A DNA stretch of 64,000 nucleotides from JACMRP01 sp047302465 (GTDB taxonomy: Bacteria; Bdellovibrionota; Bdellovibrionia; Bdellovibrionales; Bdellovibrionaceae), in the NCBI RefSeq assembly GCF_047302465.1, contig NZ_CP178621.1, positions 1,612,001-1,676,000 on the forward strand, given 5' to 3'. How positions within the stretch are numbered: the first letter of the stretch is position 1; each line of letters begins with the position of its first letter. Positions 53,763 to 63,355 of the stretch are shown here, piece after piece. The translations under genes and the position numbers were made by a program. A model generated the notes under the pieces. That model did not search any database. It saw only the letters and a program-made list of their open reading frames with translations, and was not told where the DNA came from.

Positions 53763-53860
53763 AAAAGCACCTAAGGGTGTTAAGCTCTAGAACTCGATAA
53801 AATACACAAATTTTGAAGCAGCCTTTTCGTGATACAATTCGTATATCATGGAGGTGTGTG

Positions 53861-54496
53861 ATGAGCTTGTTGCTTTCACTTATTTTATCATCTATGGCTT
53901 GGGCGCATGTGCCTGTTTTGCTTTTGCCTATAAAAGGAACGCCCATAACGACTTATTACGTTGGTAACTCAAGTGTGTCTCGCGCCATTTATTCCGAGTT
54001 AACTAATAGCGGGGACTTTTTTGTGGTGAACTTCCTTGTAACCGCAGGTAATGAAAAAAGCCTCATACAAATGTTGACCCCAGTTTGTAGTGCAATTCCT
54101 CGCTATGAAAGCTTTCAGCCGAGCGCCATGGTTTTCGAGGGCGAGGCTCCATGGAAAAACCAAGGTGAGTCCAACACTGATTATATTAACCGCTTAAAAG
54201 CGAAAGCGATTGCGCGCATTGAATCTAATTTCCCGGTGGGCTCTCGACCAAAATATTATGAAGAGTTTGCGAAACAGTACTATTGGGTTGGGGGTGAGTG
54301 GCGAGGGAATTTAAAGCCAGGAATTTATTCCATCGCCGTCTACGATTCAAAGGGTGATCGCGGGACTTTTACTCTTGGCCTTAACGAAAAGGAAGCATGG
54401 ACGCCGGATCTTTGGAAGTACGTCGCGGAAGTCTTGCCGTCGATTTCAGCAGGGATCTGCAACCCAAAAGGCTTCTCCGGGGCAATGCCAGAATAA
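53861..54496 (+). CDS. Exported protein, unknown
   Basis: 211 residues from ATG 53861, preceded by GGAGG at 6-nt spacing; the in-frame ATG at 53813 is weaker. A signal peptide (MSLLLSLILSSMAWA) precedes a soluble domain with two Cys, a charged YINRLKAKAIARIE helix and a C-terminal beta part with GIYSIAVYDSKGDRG. Converges on the FabD-like gene, 38 bp apart. Not recognised. Confidence 0.75.
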   Translation: MSLLLSLILSSMAWAHVPVLLLPIKGTPITTYYVGNSSVSRAIYSELTNSGDFFVVNFLVTAGNEKSLIQMLTPVCSAIPRYESFQPSAMVFEGEAPWKNQGESNTDYINRLKAKAIARIESNFPVGSRPKYYEEFAKQYYWVGGEWRGNLKPGIYSIAVYDSKGDRGTFTLGLNEKEAWTPDLWKYVAEVLPSISAGICNPKGFSGAMPE

Positions 54497-54534
54497 CTCC
54501 GTAACCCGAGAAGAGTTTGTTCTTCATGCGAACC

Positions 54535-55515
54535 TTATGGGGCTATAAGAAACTGACTCGGACTTGTACCTCGCGCTTTAATTATTGGCGAATACTGCCT
54601 GTCTTCTGCTTGCAATGAATCTACGGCGTCTACAGAAGTGATAAGATCCATACGCTCATGGAAACGGATGAGAGTTTCCGCTGGTCCAATATTAATAAAC
54701 TTACGAACGCCAAGCTCTTCGATCATCCAGCGATAGGTTTGGTGCCAGTAAACGGATCCAGTCATATTCGCATTCATATCTTCTAAAAGGTCTTCGCGAG
54801 TTTCGATGAGCTTACAAAGCGCCGTCGAGACCATCGGTACTTCCCAGTCTTGGATATTCACAGCTCCGAAATGTTTGAACGTATAAGCTGTAGTTTCGTT
54901 CATTGCCTTCGAGTGCAAAGGCTTGTCACAGAGAGGACGTAGTCCATACAAACTCTGTGTCGTAGGGTCTGAGCACCACGCTTGCAGAATTTCATTAGGG
55001 CCGCCGACAAGGAAGTGTTTTGGCGTCTGATAAACAGCGATATAAAGCCCGCGACTTTCGATCGCTTTAATTTCCTCTGGCGACAGAGGGTTTATCAACG
55101 ATTTGACACAAACTACGGAGCTTCCTTGGATCGTCTCGCCGTGAAGGCCGAAGAGATAAGTGCCCAACATAATTTGTTCAAAGGTCATAGCGCCTGAGCA
55201 GGCGATGCGAGCAGAGTCGCCAAGGGAACAACCCACCAAATAGTCAGGCGTCGGGTGAAACTTCATAAGGCGATCATAAAGCCCGACGTGAGTCACAGCT
55301 CCAAGCATGGCTTTCAAGGATAGACTTGCCTGAAAGACCTCTTGGGAAGTTTTTGAATAATCAATGAGTGAGACATTACCATTAGAGTAGCCCAAAAGAA
55401 GGTCATGGGCTTCTTCGAGACGAAGTCGCACTTCTGGGATGAGCAAGGCGGCGTCACGTTGCTCGACATTATCCAACCCATCAATTCCTGAAAACATCAC
55501 AGCTGTTTTAGACAT
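54535..55515 (-). CDS. FabD-like acyltransferase
   Basis: 326 residues. The nucleophile loop is VGCSLGD (Ser97), a variant of the malonyl-transferase GHSxGE. His201 in KPLHSKAM aligns with the catalytic His of E. coli FabD. NIGPAETLIRF matches the C-terminal GP motif, and GSSVVC recalls the substrate loop. Residues before the nucleophile (TSQEVFQASLSLKA) match the family. The neighbours are exported proteins, not fatty-acid synthesis genes, so it is likely a second, specialised acyltransferase. The conserved His before the nucleophile is Cys here. AAGGAG lies 7 nt before the ATG. Confidence 0.85.
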   Translation of the reverse strand: MSKTAVMFSGIDGLDNVEQRDAALLIPEVRLRLEEAHDLLLGYSNGNVSLIDYSKTSQEVFQASLSLKAMLGAVTHVGLYDRLMKFHPTPDYLVGCSLGDSARIACSGAMTFEQIMLGTYLFGLHGETIQGSSVVCVKSLINPLSPEEIKAIESRGLYIAVYQTPKHFLVGGPNEILQAWCSDPTTQSLYGLRPLCDKPLHSKAMNETTAYTFKHFGAVNIQDWEVPMVSTALCKLIETREDLLEDMNANMTGSVYWHQTYRWMIEELGVRKFINIGPAETLIRFHERMDLITSVDAVDSLQAEDRQYSPIIKARGTSPSQFLIAP

Positions 55516-55624
55516 GGGAACTCCTTTGGTTAGAGTCCCTGTTTATCTCACCTATGTGTAAACTGAAAATTTTTGAGAGCGAAAGTGTTGCCCGCTACCT
55601 ATGCTACAGAGAGAATGTGCCTGA

Positions 55625-55643
55625 CTGTCTAAATTGTAGACAG
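55625..55643. promoter_or_regulatory. Inverted repeat CTGTCTA-N5-TAGACAG
   Basis: A perfect 7-bp dyad with a 5-nt spacer, in the 138-bp gap between the FabD-like gene and the gene ending at 55654 (both minus). No T-run follows, so it is more like an operator for the FabD-like gene than a terminator. Confidence 0.4.
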
Positions 55644-55653
55644 AGAAGGTGAC

Positions 55654-56043
55654 CTACTTCTGTGGCCACAGAGCTTTTTGAAACTCTGCAGAGCCTTCGA
55701 AGGTGGTGTATGAAGCGCATTTTTCCATAGCGCCAATTTGGTATCCGTAGCTTGGCCCAACTTCTTGCGAGATTGCTTGAGCGGAACGCCCTTCACATTT
55801 GAGAAAACAAATTTTTCCAGATTCACTATTCAATTGCGCTTCGATGCAGCCAATACCAGAGTCCTTTGGGTCCAGGCTTTGGGAGGCTGTCCTCCAGCCA
55901 TCGCCTTTTAAGATTTGTTCGGCCCCCATAAGAGTTGCTGGGGGACGAAGATCGTCAGGGACTCTTTCTGGTTTTGATTTTAGGAATATGACTACGGCAA
56001 TGCCCGAACCAACAAGGATGGCTATTAGAAATTTACTTTTCAT
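55654..56043 (-). CDS. Membrane-anchored small protein, unknown
   Basis: 129 residues. A single N-terminal hydrophobic helix (FLIAILVGSGIAVVIFL, about 5-21) acts as anchor or uncleaved signal. The periplasmic part has four Cys (GCIEAQ, ICFLKC, KCASY) and a Gly/Tyr-rich segment. It starts 3 bp after the phosphatase stop, so the same minus-strand operon is likely. Not recognised. Confidence 0.7.
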   Translation of the reverse strand: MKSKFLIAILVGSGIAVVIFLKSKPERVPDDLRPPATLMGAEQILKGDGWRTASQSLDPKDSGIGCIEAQLNSESGKICFLKCEGRSAQAISQEVGPSYGYQIGAMEKCASYTTFEGSAEFQKALWPQK

Positions 56044-56046
56044 ATT

Positions 56047-56649
56047 CTAGTTTCGGCAGTATTCGGTGTTGCGTTCATAGTACTTGTAATTGGATTTGCA
56101 AGGATCGTAGCTCTTGTAAGCCCAGTCTTCGCCTTGCCATACTTGCTCGATGAAGTATCTCTTCGCCGGTTTGAAGAACTCTGCATGGCGATACTTGAAC
56201 GTCAGCATTTTAAGAGCTTCGTCCATCGGTTTACCGTTATAGAGCATTTGATAGAGAGTGCTTGCTTCGCCAGTACGATCCGCGCCACCTTGGCAGTGAA
56301 CGAGGATAGGGCGTTGAGCGGTTTTGAAAAGATCCAAAAGTTTGATCAAGTTTTGGCGGTGAGGAATCGCCTCAGCCAGCATTGAGATGTCGTGATGCTC
56401 GACTCCGTTTTTAGCGGCAACTTGTTTTTCTTCTTTGTACCACTTCTCATCAGGGTAGGCGCCACGAAGATTGATGATAGTGCGAATGCCATACTTCTTA
56501 ATGTAGTAGTCGAATTCTTTGCCATCTAACTGTGCAGAACGATAATAGCGGCCGCGATCGATCTCGTGAAAGTTCGGGCCTAAGATATCGCTAGCAGAGG
56601 CCGAGGAAAGAATAAAAAAACTTAAAAGGCTTCCAAAGATGCATTTCAT
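56047..56649 (-). CDS. Exported tyrosine/dual-specificity phosphatase
   Basis: 200 residues from ATG 56649 with AGGAG 9 nt upstream. A signal peptide (ends near SSASA-SDIL) targets the periplasm or outside. The P-loop HCQGGADRTGEAS gives Cys119-x5-Arg125, the protein tyrosine phosphatase signature, and YRSAQL plus GIRTIINLR are typical upstream elements. A secreted phosphatase is unusual for such bacteria and may act on phospho-groups of lipids, polysaccharide or host/prey proteins. Overlaps the PLD gene by 4 nt (ATGA). Confidence 0.87.
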   Translation of the reverse strand: MKCIFGSLLSFFILSSASASDILGPNFHEIDRGRYYRSAQLDGKEFDYYIKKYGIRTIINLRGAYPDEKWYKEEKQVAAKNGVEHHDISMLAEAIPHRQNLIKLLDLFKTAQRPILVHCQGGADRTGEASTLYQMLYNGKPMDEALKMLTFKYRHAEFFKPAKRYFIEQVWQGEDWAYKSYDPCKSNYKYYERNTEYCRN

Positions 56650-57155
56650 GGTGTTTCTCCTGTCTTCCAAAGATTTTCAAAATCGGCGATAAAGCGAGAG
56701 ACCGCTTTAGGATCGTTTAAATAAATTTGATTCTCGGCGTTTAGGCTGCTGGCCGAATAGGAGTAATTATAAGAGCCAGTTTCAACCCATTTTCCATCCA
56801 CGATGGTAAATTTGTTGTGCATAGAACCTTTTTGCGAGCCAAAACGGACGCTGAATCCCTTGCTAATCATTTCAGGGATTTCTGAGTAGTCTCCAGAGGC
56901 TTGTTCTTCATCGGCAACGATGCGGATTTTTACGCCCTTTTGCTTGGCCTCAAGCAGGGCCTTGTGAATGTCATCAAGTGCCAGGCTATAGATCGCCATA
57001 TCAATGCTTTTCGTCGCAGACTTAATGTAATCCACGATAACCTTGTCGCAGTTTTCGCCAGGCGAAAAGCAGGTTTGCATATTTTGAACGCCCCAAGCGG
57101 ACGTCAGAACGAATTGGACAGAAATAATTGCTAGAAGCGATCTCATGATGCTCAT
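56646..57155 (-). CDS. Exported phospholipase D-type (HKD) nuclease/lipase
   Basis: 169 residues. A signal peptide (LLAIISVQFVLTSAWG) precedes a single PLD domain. The HKD motif is MHNKFTIVDGKWVETGSYNYS, giving His113, Lys115 and Asp120. Single-domain HKD proteins act as dimers; the family includes nucleases such as Nuc and phospholipases. The size and the C-terminal ENQIYL element fit Nuc-like endonucleases. First gene of a minus-strand pair with the phosphatase; ATG 57146 is an alternative start. Confidence 0.9.
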   Translation of the reverse strand: MSIMRSLLAIISVQFVLTSAWGVQNMQTCFSPGENCDKVIVDYIKSATKSIDMAIYSLALDDIHKALLEAKQKGVKIRIVADEEQASGDYSEIPEMISKGFSVRFGSQKGSMHNKFTIVDGKWVETGSYNYSYSASSLNAENQIYLNDPKAVSRFIADFENLWKTGETP

Positions 57156-57356
57156 ACTCGTGACCCCTCAATTGTATGAAGTCCAAAGCATATCAATGCC
57201 GATCTTGAAATCACGAAAAATCACCAAAAAACGTTTAGAAAGCCTTGAGTCATGGGGGATGGCAAAATGACGCGTTTCAAAACTAAAGGGTTCCCATCTT
57301 TCAGAGAAAGAACTACTATTTAAGGTTGCTATGTTTCGCTAAATTGGACGGAGAAT

Positions 57357-59435
57357 ATGGGTTTCAAAAAAAGCTTCCAACTAGTCTCAGATTTTAAGCC
57401 TTCTGGTGATCAACCAAAGGCGATTCAGGATTTGGTACAAAATTTTAAGCTAGGATTAAATCATCAAACTCTTTTAGGTGTGACTGGATCTGGAAAGACC
57501 TTCACGATGGCGCACACTATTGCCCAACTGAACGAGCCCGCTTTGGTATTGGCACCTAACAAAACTTTGGCGGCTCAGCTTTATGCCGAATTCAAAGAAT
57601 TGTTTCCTAACAATGCGGTCGAGTACTTTGTAAGTTACTACGACTACTATCAACCTGAAGCGTACATTCCTTCGACGGATACATATATCGAAAAGGACTC
57701 GGCGATTAATGATCAAATCGATCGCATGCGCCACTCGGCGACGCGCTCTTTGTTTGACCGTCGAGATGTAATCATCGTCAGCTCCGTTTCTTGTATCTAT
57801 GGTTTGGGTTCACCGGAAGCTTACGAAGGCATGATGATTCAAGTGGTGGCGAACTCCGAGATGAAGCGCGATCACTTCTTGAAAGAGTTGATTCGTATTC
57901 AGTATCAAAGAAATAATGTGGACTTCCATCGCGGTACGATTCGTGTTCGCGGCGATGTTGTTGAGGTATTTCCTCCGTACGAAGATGAAAGAGCCGTTCG
58001 CTTTGAATTTTTTGGGGACTATGTTGAAAAAATCGCTTGGGTAGATCCGTTAACTGGCCAAGTTTTAGAAGAGCTTGATCAAATCGGCATCTATCCCGGC
58101 AGTCACTATGCCACTGGTGATGAAAACTTGAATCGTGCTATCAAAACGATTCAGGATGAGCTTCGTGGACGTATTCAAGAACTCAATGCGAACATCAAAC
58201 TTCTCGAAGCTCAGCGCTTAGAGCAAAGAACGTACTACGATATCGAGATGATGGAGCAGATGGGTTTCTGTCAGGGGATCGAGAACTATTCTCGACATCT
58301 GACGGGGCGGGGGCCTGGGGAGCCACCTCCGACATTGCTGGAGTACTTCCCTAAAAATTTCGTAACTTTTATCGATGAGTCCCACGTGACCGTTCCGCAA
58401 ATCGGGGGGATGTATCGTGGGGACCGTGCACGCAAAACGAACTTAGTCGAGCATGGTTTCCGTTTGCCGAGTGCCTTGGATAATCGTCCTCTGAACTTTC
58501 AAGAGTTTGAGCGCATGATGGATAAAGTGGTTTACGTGTCGGCAACTCCGGGGAATTACGAATTCCAAAAATCAGAAGGCGTTATTGTCGAGCAGATCAT
58601 TCGACCAACGGGTTTGATTGATCCTGTCGTAGAAGTACGCCCTGTACGTCATCAAGTGGATGACCTGTTGGCTGAAATCCGTGAGCGTATTAAAAACAAA
58701 GAGCGTGTTTTGATTACGACACTTACAAAACGCAGTGCCGAGGATTTGACAGAGTACTATGAATCTTTAGGCATCAAAGTAAAGTACCTGCACAGTGATA
58801 TTGAAACCGTAGAGCGTACCGAGATCCTACGGGATTTACGTTTAGGCGTGTTTGACGTTTTGGTGGGGATCAATCTTCTTCGAGAGGGTTTGGATATTCC
58901 AGAAGTAAGTCTTGTGGGTATTACAGATGCCGATAAAGAGGGTTTCCTACGATCTGAGCGTTCGTTGATTCAAACCATCGGTCGTGCCGCTAGAAATCTG
59001 AACGGGAAAGTTATTTTGTATGGGGATCGTGTGACGGACTCGATGCAAAAAGCGATGTCCGAGACAGATCGTCGTCGTCGCATTCAAAGTGAACATAATG
59101 AAAAGAACGGCATCACGCCGATGTCCGTGAAGAAACGTATCAAAGAAGGCCTAGGCGATGTCTTTGACGGTTCAGTAGGCGCGCACTTAGTGGGCGGTCC
59201 CGAGCAGAAGATTCTGAGTATGGCTCAGAGATTCGGTAACGAGTCCGGTAAGATTGAGCAAGAAATTGATAAACTTCGTAAGAAGATGAAAGAGTATTCT
59301 TCGAACCTCGAGTTTGAGGAAGCGGCTAAGATCCGCGACGAAATTAAACGTCTACAGATTTTGGATTTGAATGTACGCGGTGGTGGCGAGATCGAAAAAG
59401 AATCGGTTCAAATAGCAGAGGGTACCAAGAAGTAA
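57357..59435 (+). CDS. uvrB: UvrABC system protein B
   Basis: 692 residues, standard length. Walker A GVTGSGKTF (about 41-49), the UvrB beta-hairpin around VSYYDYYQPEAYIP, and DESHVTVPQIGGMYRGDRARK (split). Helicase motif V/VI and a C-terminal UVR motif (EEAAKIRDEIKRLQ) complete it. It scans and verifies DNA lesions in nucleotide excision repair. GGAG lies 6 nt before the ATG. The uvrC gene follows 3 bp later. Confidence 0.97.
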   Translation: MGFKKSFQLVSDFKPSGDQPKAIQDLVQNFKLGLNHQTLLGVTGSGKTFTMAHTIAQLNEPALVLAPNKTLAAQLYAEFKELFPNNAVEYFVSYYDYYQPEAYIPSTDTYIEKDSAINDQIDRMRHSATRSLFDRRDVIIVSSVSCIYGLGSPEAYEGMMIQVVANSEMKRDHFLKELIRIQYQRNNVDFHRGTIRVRGDVVEVFPPYEDERAVRFEFFGDYVEKIAWVDPLTGQVLEELDQIGIYPGSHYATGDENLNRAIKTIQDELRGRIQELNANIKLLEAQRLEQRTYYDIEMMEQMGFCQGIENYSRHLTGRGPGEPPPTLLEYFPKNFVTFIDESHVTVPQIGGMYRGDRARKTNLVEHGFRLPSALDNRPLNFQEFERMMDKVVYVSATPGNYEFQKSEGVIVEQIIRPTGLIDPVVEVRPVRHQVDDLLAEIRERIKNKERVLITTLTKRSAEDLTEYYESLGIKVKYLHSDIETVERTEILRDLRLGVFDVLVGINLLREGLDIPEVSLVGITDADKEGFLRSERSLIQTIGRAARNLNGKVILYGDRVTDSMQKAMSETDRRRRIQSEHNEKNGITPMSVKKRIKEGLGDVFDGSVGAHLVGGPEQKILSMAQRFGNESGKIEQEIDKLRKKMKEYSSNLEFEEAAKIRDEIKRLQILDLNVRGGGEIEKESVQIAEGTKK

Positions 59436-59438
59436 ACT

Positions 59439-61334
59439 ATGAGCGAAAAGTTCGACGAGCTTCGCGAGCTCATTAAAGAATATCCTACTCAAAGCGGAGT
59501 TTATCTGATGAAGAACTCCGTGGATAAAATTATCTACGTGGGTAAGGCCAAAAATCTGCGCAATCGCGTGCGCAGCTACTTTACGGATAGCAAAGACCAT
59601 TCGCCGAAAACCCGCATCTTGGTTCAGAATATTTTTACAATTGAATACATTCTGACTAAGACCGAAGTCGAAGCATTCCTATTGGAAGCCTCGCTGATTA
59701 AAAAACACCGCCCGAAATACAATATCCGTCTGCGCGATGATAAAACGTATCCCTACATCCGCCTGACCTGGCAAGAAGACTTTCCGCGCTTGTACCTCAG
59801 TCGCAAGGTTAAAAAAGACGGCAGTCTTTACTTCGGTCCTTATACCAGTGGTGGCGCGGTGTTTGGGACGATTCGGTTTTTAAATCGCACCTTTAAGATT
59901 CGCGATTGTACGGATGCAATGTTCAGATCCAGAAAACGCCCCTGCATGACTCATCAAATTGGGCGTTGTACGGCGCCTTGTGTGCAATACATCAATGCTG
60001 AAGATTATCATTCCGAAGTTGAAGGCGCGTTATTATTCCTTAAGGGAAAAAATAAGAATCTTGTTAAAACGATGAAACAACGAATGCTGCAAGCGGCGGA
60101 GGAAGAGAAGTTTGAAGTCGCAGCCCGCTTGCGTGATTCCATCGAAGCGATTAAGTCGATCTTGGCAAAACAAGCGGTCATCAACGATACCTCCGAAAAA
60201 GATCAGGATGCGATTGGTTACCATGGTGACGAGCGCGGCTGTTTGATCGAGACCGTTCATATTCGTCAAGGCCGGGTGATTGGTACACGTCCGCACTTTA
60301 TTCCACTTTTGGATGTTTCGGATCCGACCAGTGATCCGCGCGAGTGGTTAGTATCCTTTATGAATCAATACTACGAGGACAATATCATTCCTGATGACGT
60401 ACTTTTACCAACGGAAATCGGTGGTGATCTTACCAAATTGATGGAAGCTGTCTTGCAAGAGCGCTCGGGGCAAAAGAACGTAGTTCGTTTTGCTACGGAC
60501 GAAAAGGGCCGCGCATTGGTGGATATGGCTAATCAAAACGCCAAGGCGCATTTTGAAAAGTATGTTTCTAAGTCCGAAGAGAAATTGCGTGGGCTTGATG
60601 AGATCAAAGAAAAATTCGGTTTGTCCCAGCGACCGACGCGTATTGAGTGTTATGATATTTCGACCTTCCAAGGATCTGAAACAGTGGCTTCTCAGGTCGT
60701 GTTCGAAGATGGTGTTCCAAGTAAAGACAACTATCGTCGCTACAAGATTAAAACTGTGGAAGGGATCAATGACTTTGCTTCGATGTACGAAGTATTAAGC
60801 CGTCGCTTCAAGCACACAGAGTATGAAGATCCGCAATTGATCGTCGTCGACGGTGGTAAGGGACAATTGTCGCAGGCCATGCGTATCCTTGACGAAATCG
60901 GACGTAAAGACATTCCAGTGGTAGGTTTGGCAAAAGCGCGGACCGAGTCTGACTTTCAGGCGGCCGAAGTGTCGTCTTCTGAAGAGCGTTTCTTCTTACC
61001 GGGGCGGCAAAATCCGGTGATCTTCCGTTCGAACGCCGAGGCTTTACATATTTTAGTTGGAATTAGAGACGAGGCCCATCGTTTTGCGATCACTTACCAT
61101 CGTAAGCTTCGCGAAAATACCAGTCTTGAGAGTGAACTCGATTTTGTCGTAGGACTTGGCGAAAAGAGAAAGCGCACCTTGCTGACTCACTTTAAAGGGG
61201 TGCAAGAGCTTAAAGAGGCTGATCCCGACGAAATTGCAGAGCTTAAAGGTTTCAACAGAGTGCTTGCCGAGCGTGTCCTTTTGCAGTTGAATGAATCTCA
61301 CGAGGAACAAGAGGACAACGTAGAGGAATCATGA
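59439..61334 (+). CDS. uvrC: UvrABC system protein C
   Basis: 631 residues. The GIY-YIG nuclease domain (about 14-95) contains SGVYLM...IIYVGKAKNLRNRV. A UVR motif (about 215-235), the central RNase-H-like endonuclease domain (ECYDISTFQGSETVASQV) and C-terminal helix-hairpin-helix repeats follow. It makes the dual incision. It overlaps murJ by 4 nt. Confidence 0.97.
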   Translation: MSEKFDELRELIKEYPTQSGVYLMKNSVDKIIYVGKAKNLRNRVRSYFTDSKDHSPKTRILVQNIFTIEYILTKTEVEAFLLEASLIKKHRPKYNIRLRDDKTYPYIRLTWQEDFPRLYLSRKVKKDGSLYFGPYTSGGAVFGTIRFLNRTFKIRDCTDAMFRSRKRPCMTHQIGRCTAPCVQYINAEDYHSEVEGALLFLKGKNKNLVKTMKQRMLQAAEEEKFEVAARLRDSIEAIKSILAKQAVINDTSEKDQDAIGYHGDERGCLIETVHIRQGRVIGTRPHFIPLLDVSDPTSDPREWLVSFMNQYYEDNIIPDDVLLPTEIGGDLTKLMEAVLQERSGQKNVVRFATDEKGRALVDMANQNAKAHFEKYVSKSEEKLRGLDEIKEKFGLSQRPTRIECYDISTFQGSETVASQVVFEDGVPSKDNYRRYKIKTVEGINDFASMYEVLSRRFKHTEYEDPQLIVVDGGKGQLSQAMRILDEIGRKDIPVVGLAKARTESDFQAAEVSSSEERFFLPGRQNPVIFRSNAEALHILVGIRDEAHRFAITYHRKLRENTSLESELDFVVGLGEKRKRTLLTHFKGVQELKEADPDEIAELKGFNRVLAERVLLQLNESHEEQEDNVEES

Positions 61335-62884
61335 AGAAACACGCGTTTTTTGTGGCACTGGGGATCTTTTTCAGCCGTATCGCTGGCCTGATTCGCGAGA
61401 GAGTGTTTGCCCATTATTTCGGCAACTCAGACGCCGGGGATGCGTTCAAAGCTGCATTGAAGATTCCAAACTTCTTGCAAAACCTTTTTGGTGAAGGTGT
61501 CCTTTCCGCAAGCTTCATTCCTGTCTATGCCCAAATGCTCGCAAAAAAGCACGACGAAGATGCTGCGAAAGTAGCTTCGGTTGTCGGAAGTCTATTGTTT
61601 GTTTTAACTTCCGTTTTGGTTCTGTTCGGTGTTCTTGCAACACCTGCATTGATTGATTTGATCGCGCCTGGATTTAGCGGAGAAAAAAGAGAACTTACGA
61701 TCAAGATCGTAGAAATTCTTTTTCCCGGCACGGGCTTCTTGGTCATGTCGGCATGGTGCTTGGGGATTCTGAATTCTCATAAAAAGTTTTTCTTATCGTA
61801 TGTGGCTCCGGTTATTTGGAATGTGGCGATTATCGTTGCGATGATCGGGTGGAGTCATCAGGATCAGTTTCAACTTGCGATCACGACCTCTTACGGCTTG
61901 GTTGTAGGAAGTTTTCTGCAGTTTTTTGTTCAACTTCCATTTGCATTAAAATTAGGGCGAAAAATTTATCCAAGTCTAAATGTGAACGTCGATGGCGTTC
62001 GCACTGTGATGAAGAGCTTTTTCCCAGTGGTTCTTTCCCGCGGCGTGGTTCAGGTCAGTGCCTACATTGACAACGTTCTTGCCAGTTTACTGCCGGCAGG
62101 GGCGGTCTCGGCGTTGGCGTACGCTCAGACTCTTTATTTGTTGCCCGTCAGTCTCTTTGGCATGAGTGTCTCGGCGGCGGAACTTCCGGCGATGTCTCAG
62201 GCCGTGGGTACTGAAGAAGAAGTGAAGCAATACTTAAGAAATCGGTTAGACAGCGGTCTTCGTCAGATTGCCTTTTTTATCGTTCCTTCGGTCGTGGCGT
62301 TTTTGTTTTTAGGAGATCTCGTTGTTGGCGCGATTTTTCAAACAGGGGTTTTTGATAAAGATAGCACGAACTACGTTTGGGTCGTGTTGGCTGGATACTC
62401 TGTAGGGTTGCTTGCTAGTACTTTAGGGCGACTTTATTCTTCGACCTTTTATTCATTGAAGGACACCAAAACTCCGTTGAAGTTGGCCATTCTTCGAGTG
62501 TTCCTTTCCACCGGCTTGGGAATTTTCGGTGCTTTCTATTTGCCGAATCTTTTGGGCGTTGATCCGAAGTGGGGAACTGCGGGTTTGACTTTGACGGCGG
62601 GTCTTGTTGGATGGATTGACTTTAGTTTATCTCGTTACATTCTCAATAGAAAGATTGGTAAAACGGGTGTTGACCTCGGTTTTATGTCAAAACTTTGGGG
62701 CGCAGCCATAGCGAGTGCTACGGTTGCATTTTTGACAAAGCTGTTATTGAATGATTTTAGTCACGTCATTCTTCGTGCTGCAATTGCGCTTGGAGTTTAC
62801 GGGATTTTGTATTTTGCTATTGGATATGCTCTGAAGATAGAGCAAGCCCATTCCTTGGTGGGTAAGATTAAAAGACGATTTTAG
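61331..62884 (+). CDS. murJ: Lipid II flippase MurJ
   Basis: 517 residues, about fourteen transmembrane helices. Conserved MviN features include GIFFSRIAGLIRERVFAHYFG at the N-terminus (split), FGEGVLSASFIPVYAQ and a Pro-rich cytosolic loop region. It flips lipid II across the inner membrane for peptidoglycan synthesis. Translationally coupled to uvrC by an ATGA overlap. Confidence 0.95.
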   Translation: MKKHAFFVALGIFFSRIAGLIRERVFAHYFGNSDAGDAFKAALKIPNFLQNLFGEGVLSASFIPVYAQMLAKKHDEDAAKVASVVGSLLFVLTSVLVLFGVLATPALIDLIAPGFSGEKRELTIKIVEILFPGTGFLVMSAWCLGILNSHKKFFLSYVAPVIWNVAIIVAMIGWSHQDQFQLAITTSYGLVVGSFLQFFVQLPFALKLGRKIYPSLNVNVDGVRTVMKSFFPVVLSRGVVQVSAYIDNVLASLLPAGAVSALAYAQTLYLLPVSLFGMSVSAAELPAMSQAVGTEEEVKQYLRNRLDSGLRQIAFFIVPSVVAFLFLGDLVVGAIFQTGVFDKDSTNYVWVVLAGYSVGLLASTLGRLYSSTFYSLKDTKTPLKLAILRVFLSTGLGIFGAFYLPNLLGVDPKWGTAGLTLTAGLVGWIDFSLSRYILNRKIGKTGVDLGFMSKLWGAAIASATVAFLTKLLLNDFSHVILRAAIALGVYGILYFAIGYALKIEQAHSLVGKIKRRF

Positions 62885-62893
62885 GAGCCAACT

Positions 62894-63349
62894 ATGAAAA
62901 TGCTAGCGATGCTTTCCTTATTGCTGTTTACATCTCTTGCTCACGCCGAAGACTTTGGCGTTGGTATTATTTTAGGGGATCCGACAGGTCTATCTGCCAA
63001 AATGAAGCTGGATGGCTCTCATTCGCTTGATGGTGCGTTGGCATTTTCCTCAGGAAAACGTACGGGTGCTCAATTTCATGCTGACTATCTTTGGGATCGC
63101 GCTCGTAGCTGGGGGACAACTCAAGGTCCTTTAGATATGTACTACGGTCTTGGCGGACGTTTGGTCTCTTATGAGGACGATGATGATAAATCGAAACTGT
63201 CCATTGGACCTCGTGGTTCTATCGGCCTTAATTTCAATATCAATAATCCTAATATTGAATTCTTTGGTGAAGTTGCGGCAATCCTTGAAATTGCTCCATC
63301 GATGGCGGCAGATCTTGATGTTGGTGTCGGTGCGCGTGTTCGCTTTTAA
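62894..63349 (+). CDS. Small outer-membrane barrel-like protein
   Basis: 151 residues. Signal peptide (MKMLAMLSLLLFTSLAHA), then strands with Gly-Asp and aromatic ends: GVGIILGDPTGLSAKM, SLDGALAFSSG, MYYGLGGRLV, and a C-terminal DLDVGVGARVRF ending in Phe. The Phe at the very end is typical of outer-membrane proteins. AGGAG lies 6 nt before the ATG. Nine bp after murJ, so probably the same operon. Confidence 0.8.
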   Translation: MKMLAMLSLLLFTSLAHAEDFGVGIILGDPTGLSAKMKLDGSHSLDGALAFSSGKRTGAQFHADYLWDRARSWGTTQGPLDMYYGLGGRLVSYEDDDDKSKLSIGPRGSIGLNFNINNPNIEFFGEVAAILEIAPSMAADLDVGVGARVRF

Positions 63350-63355
63350 TCTTTG

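Noticed and set aside
53762..53800. Terminator after 53762
   Set aside because: The short AGCACC/GGTGTT stem has a weak pairing with a T-run only on the opposite strand, where no gene ends.
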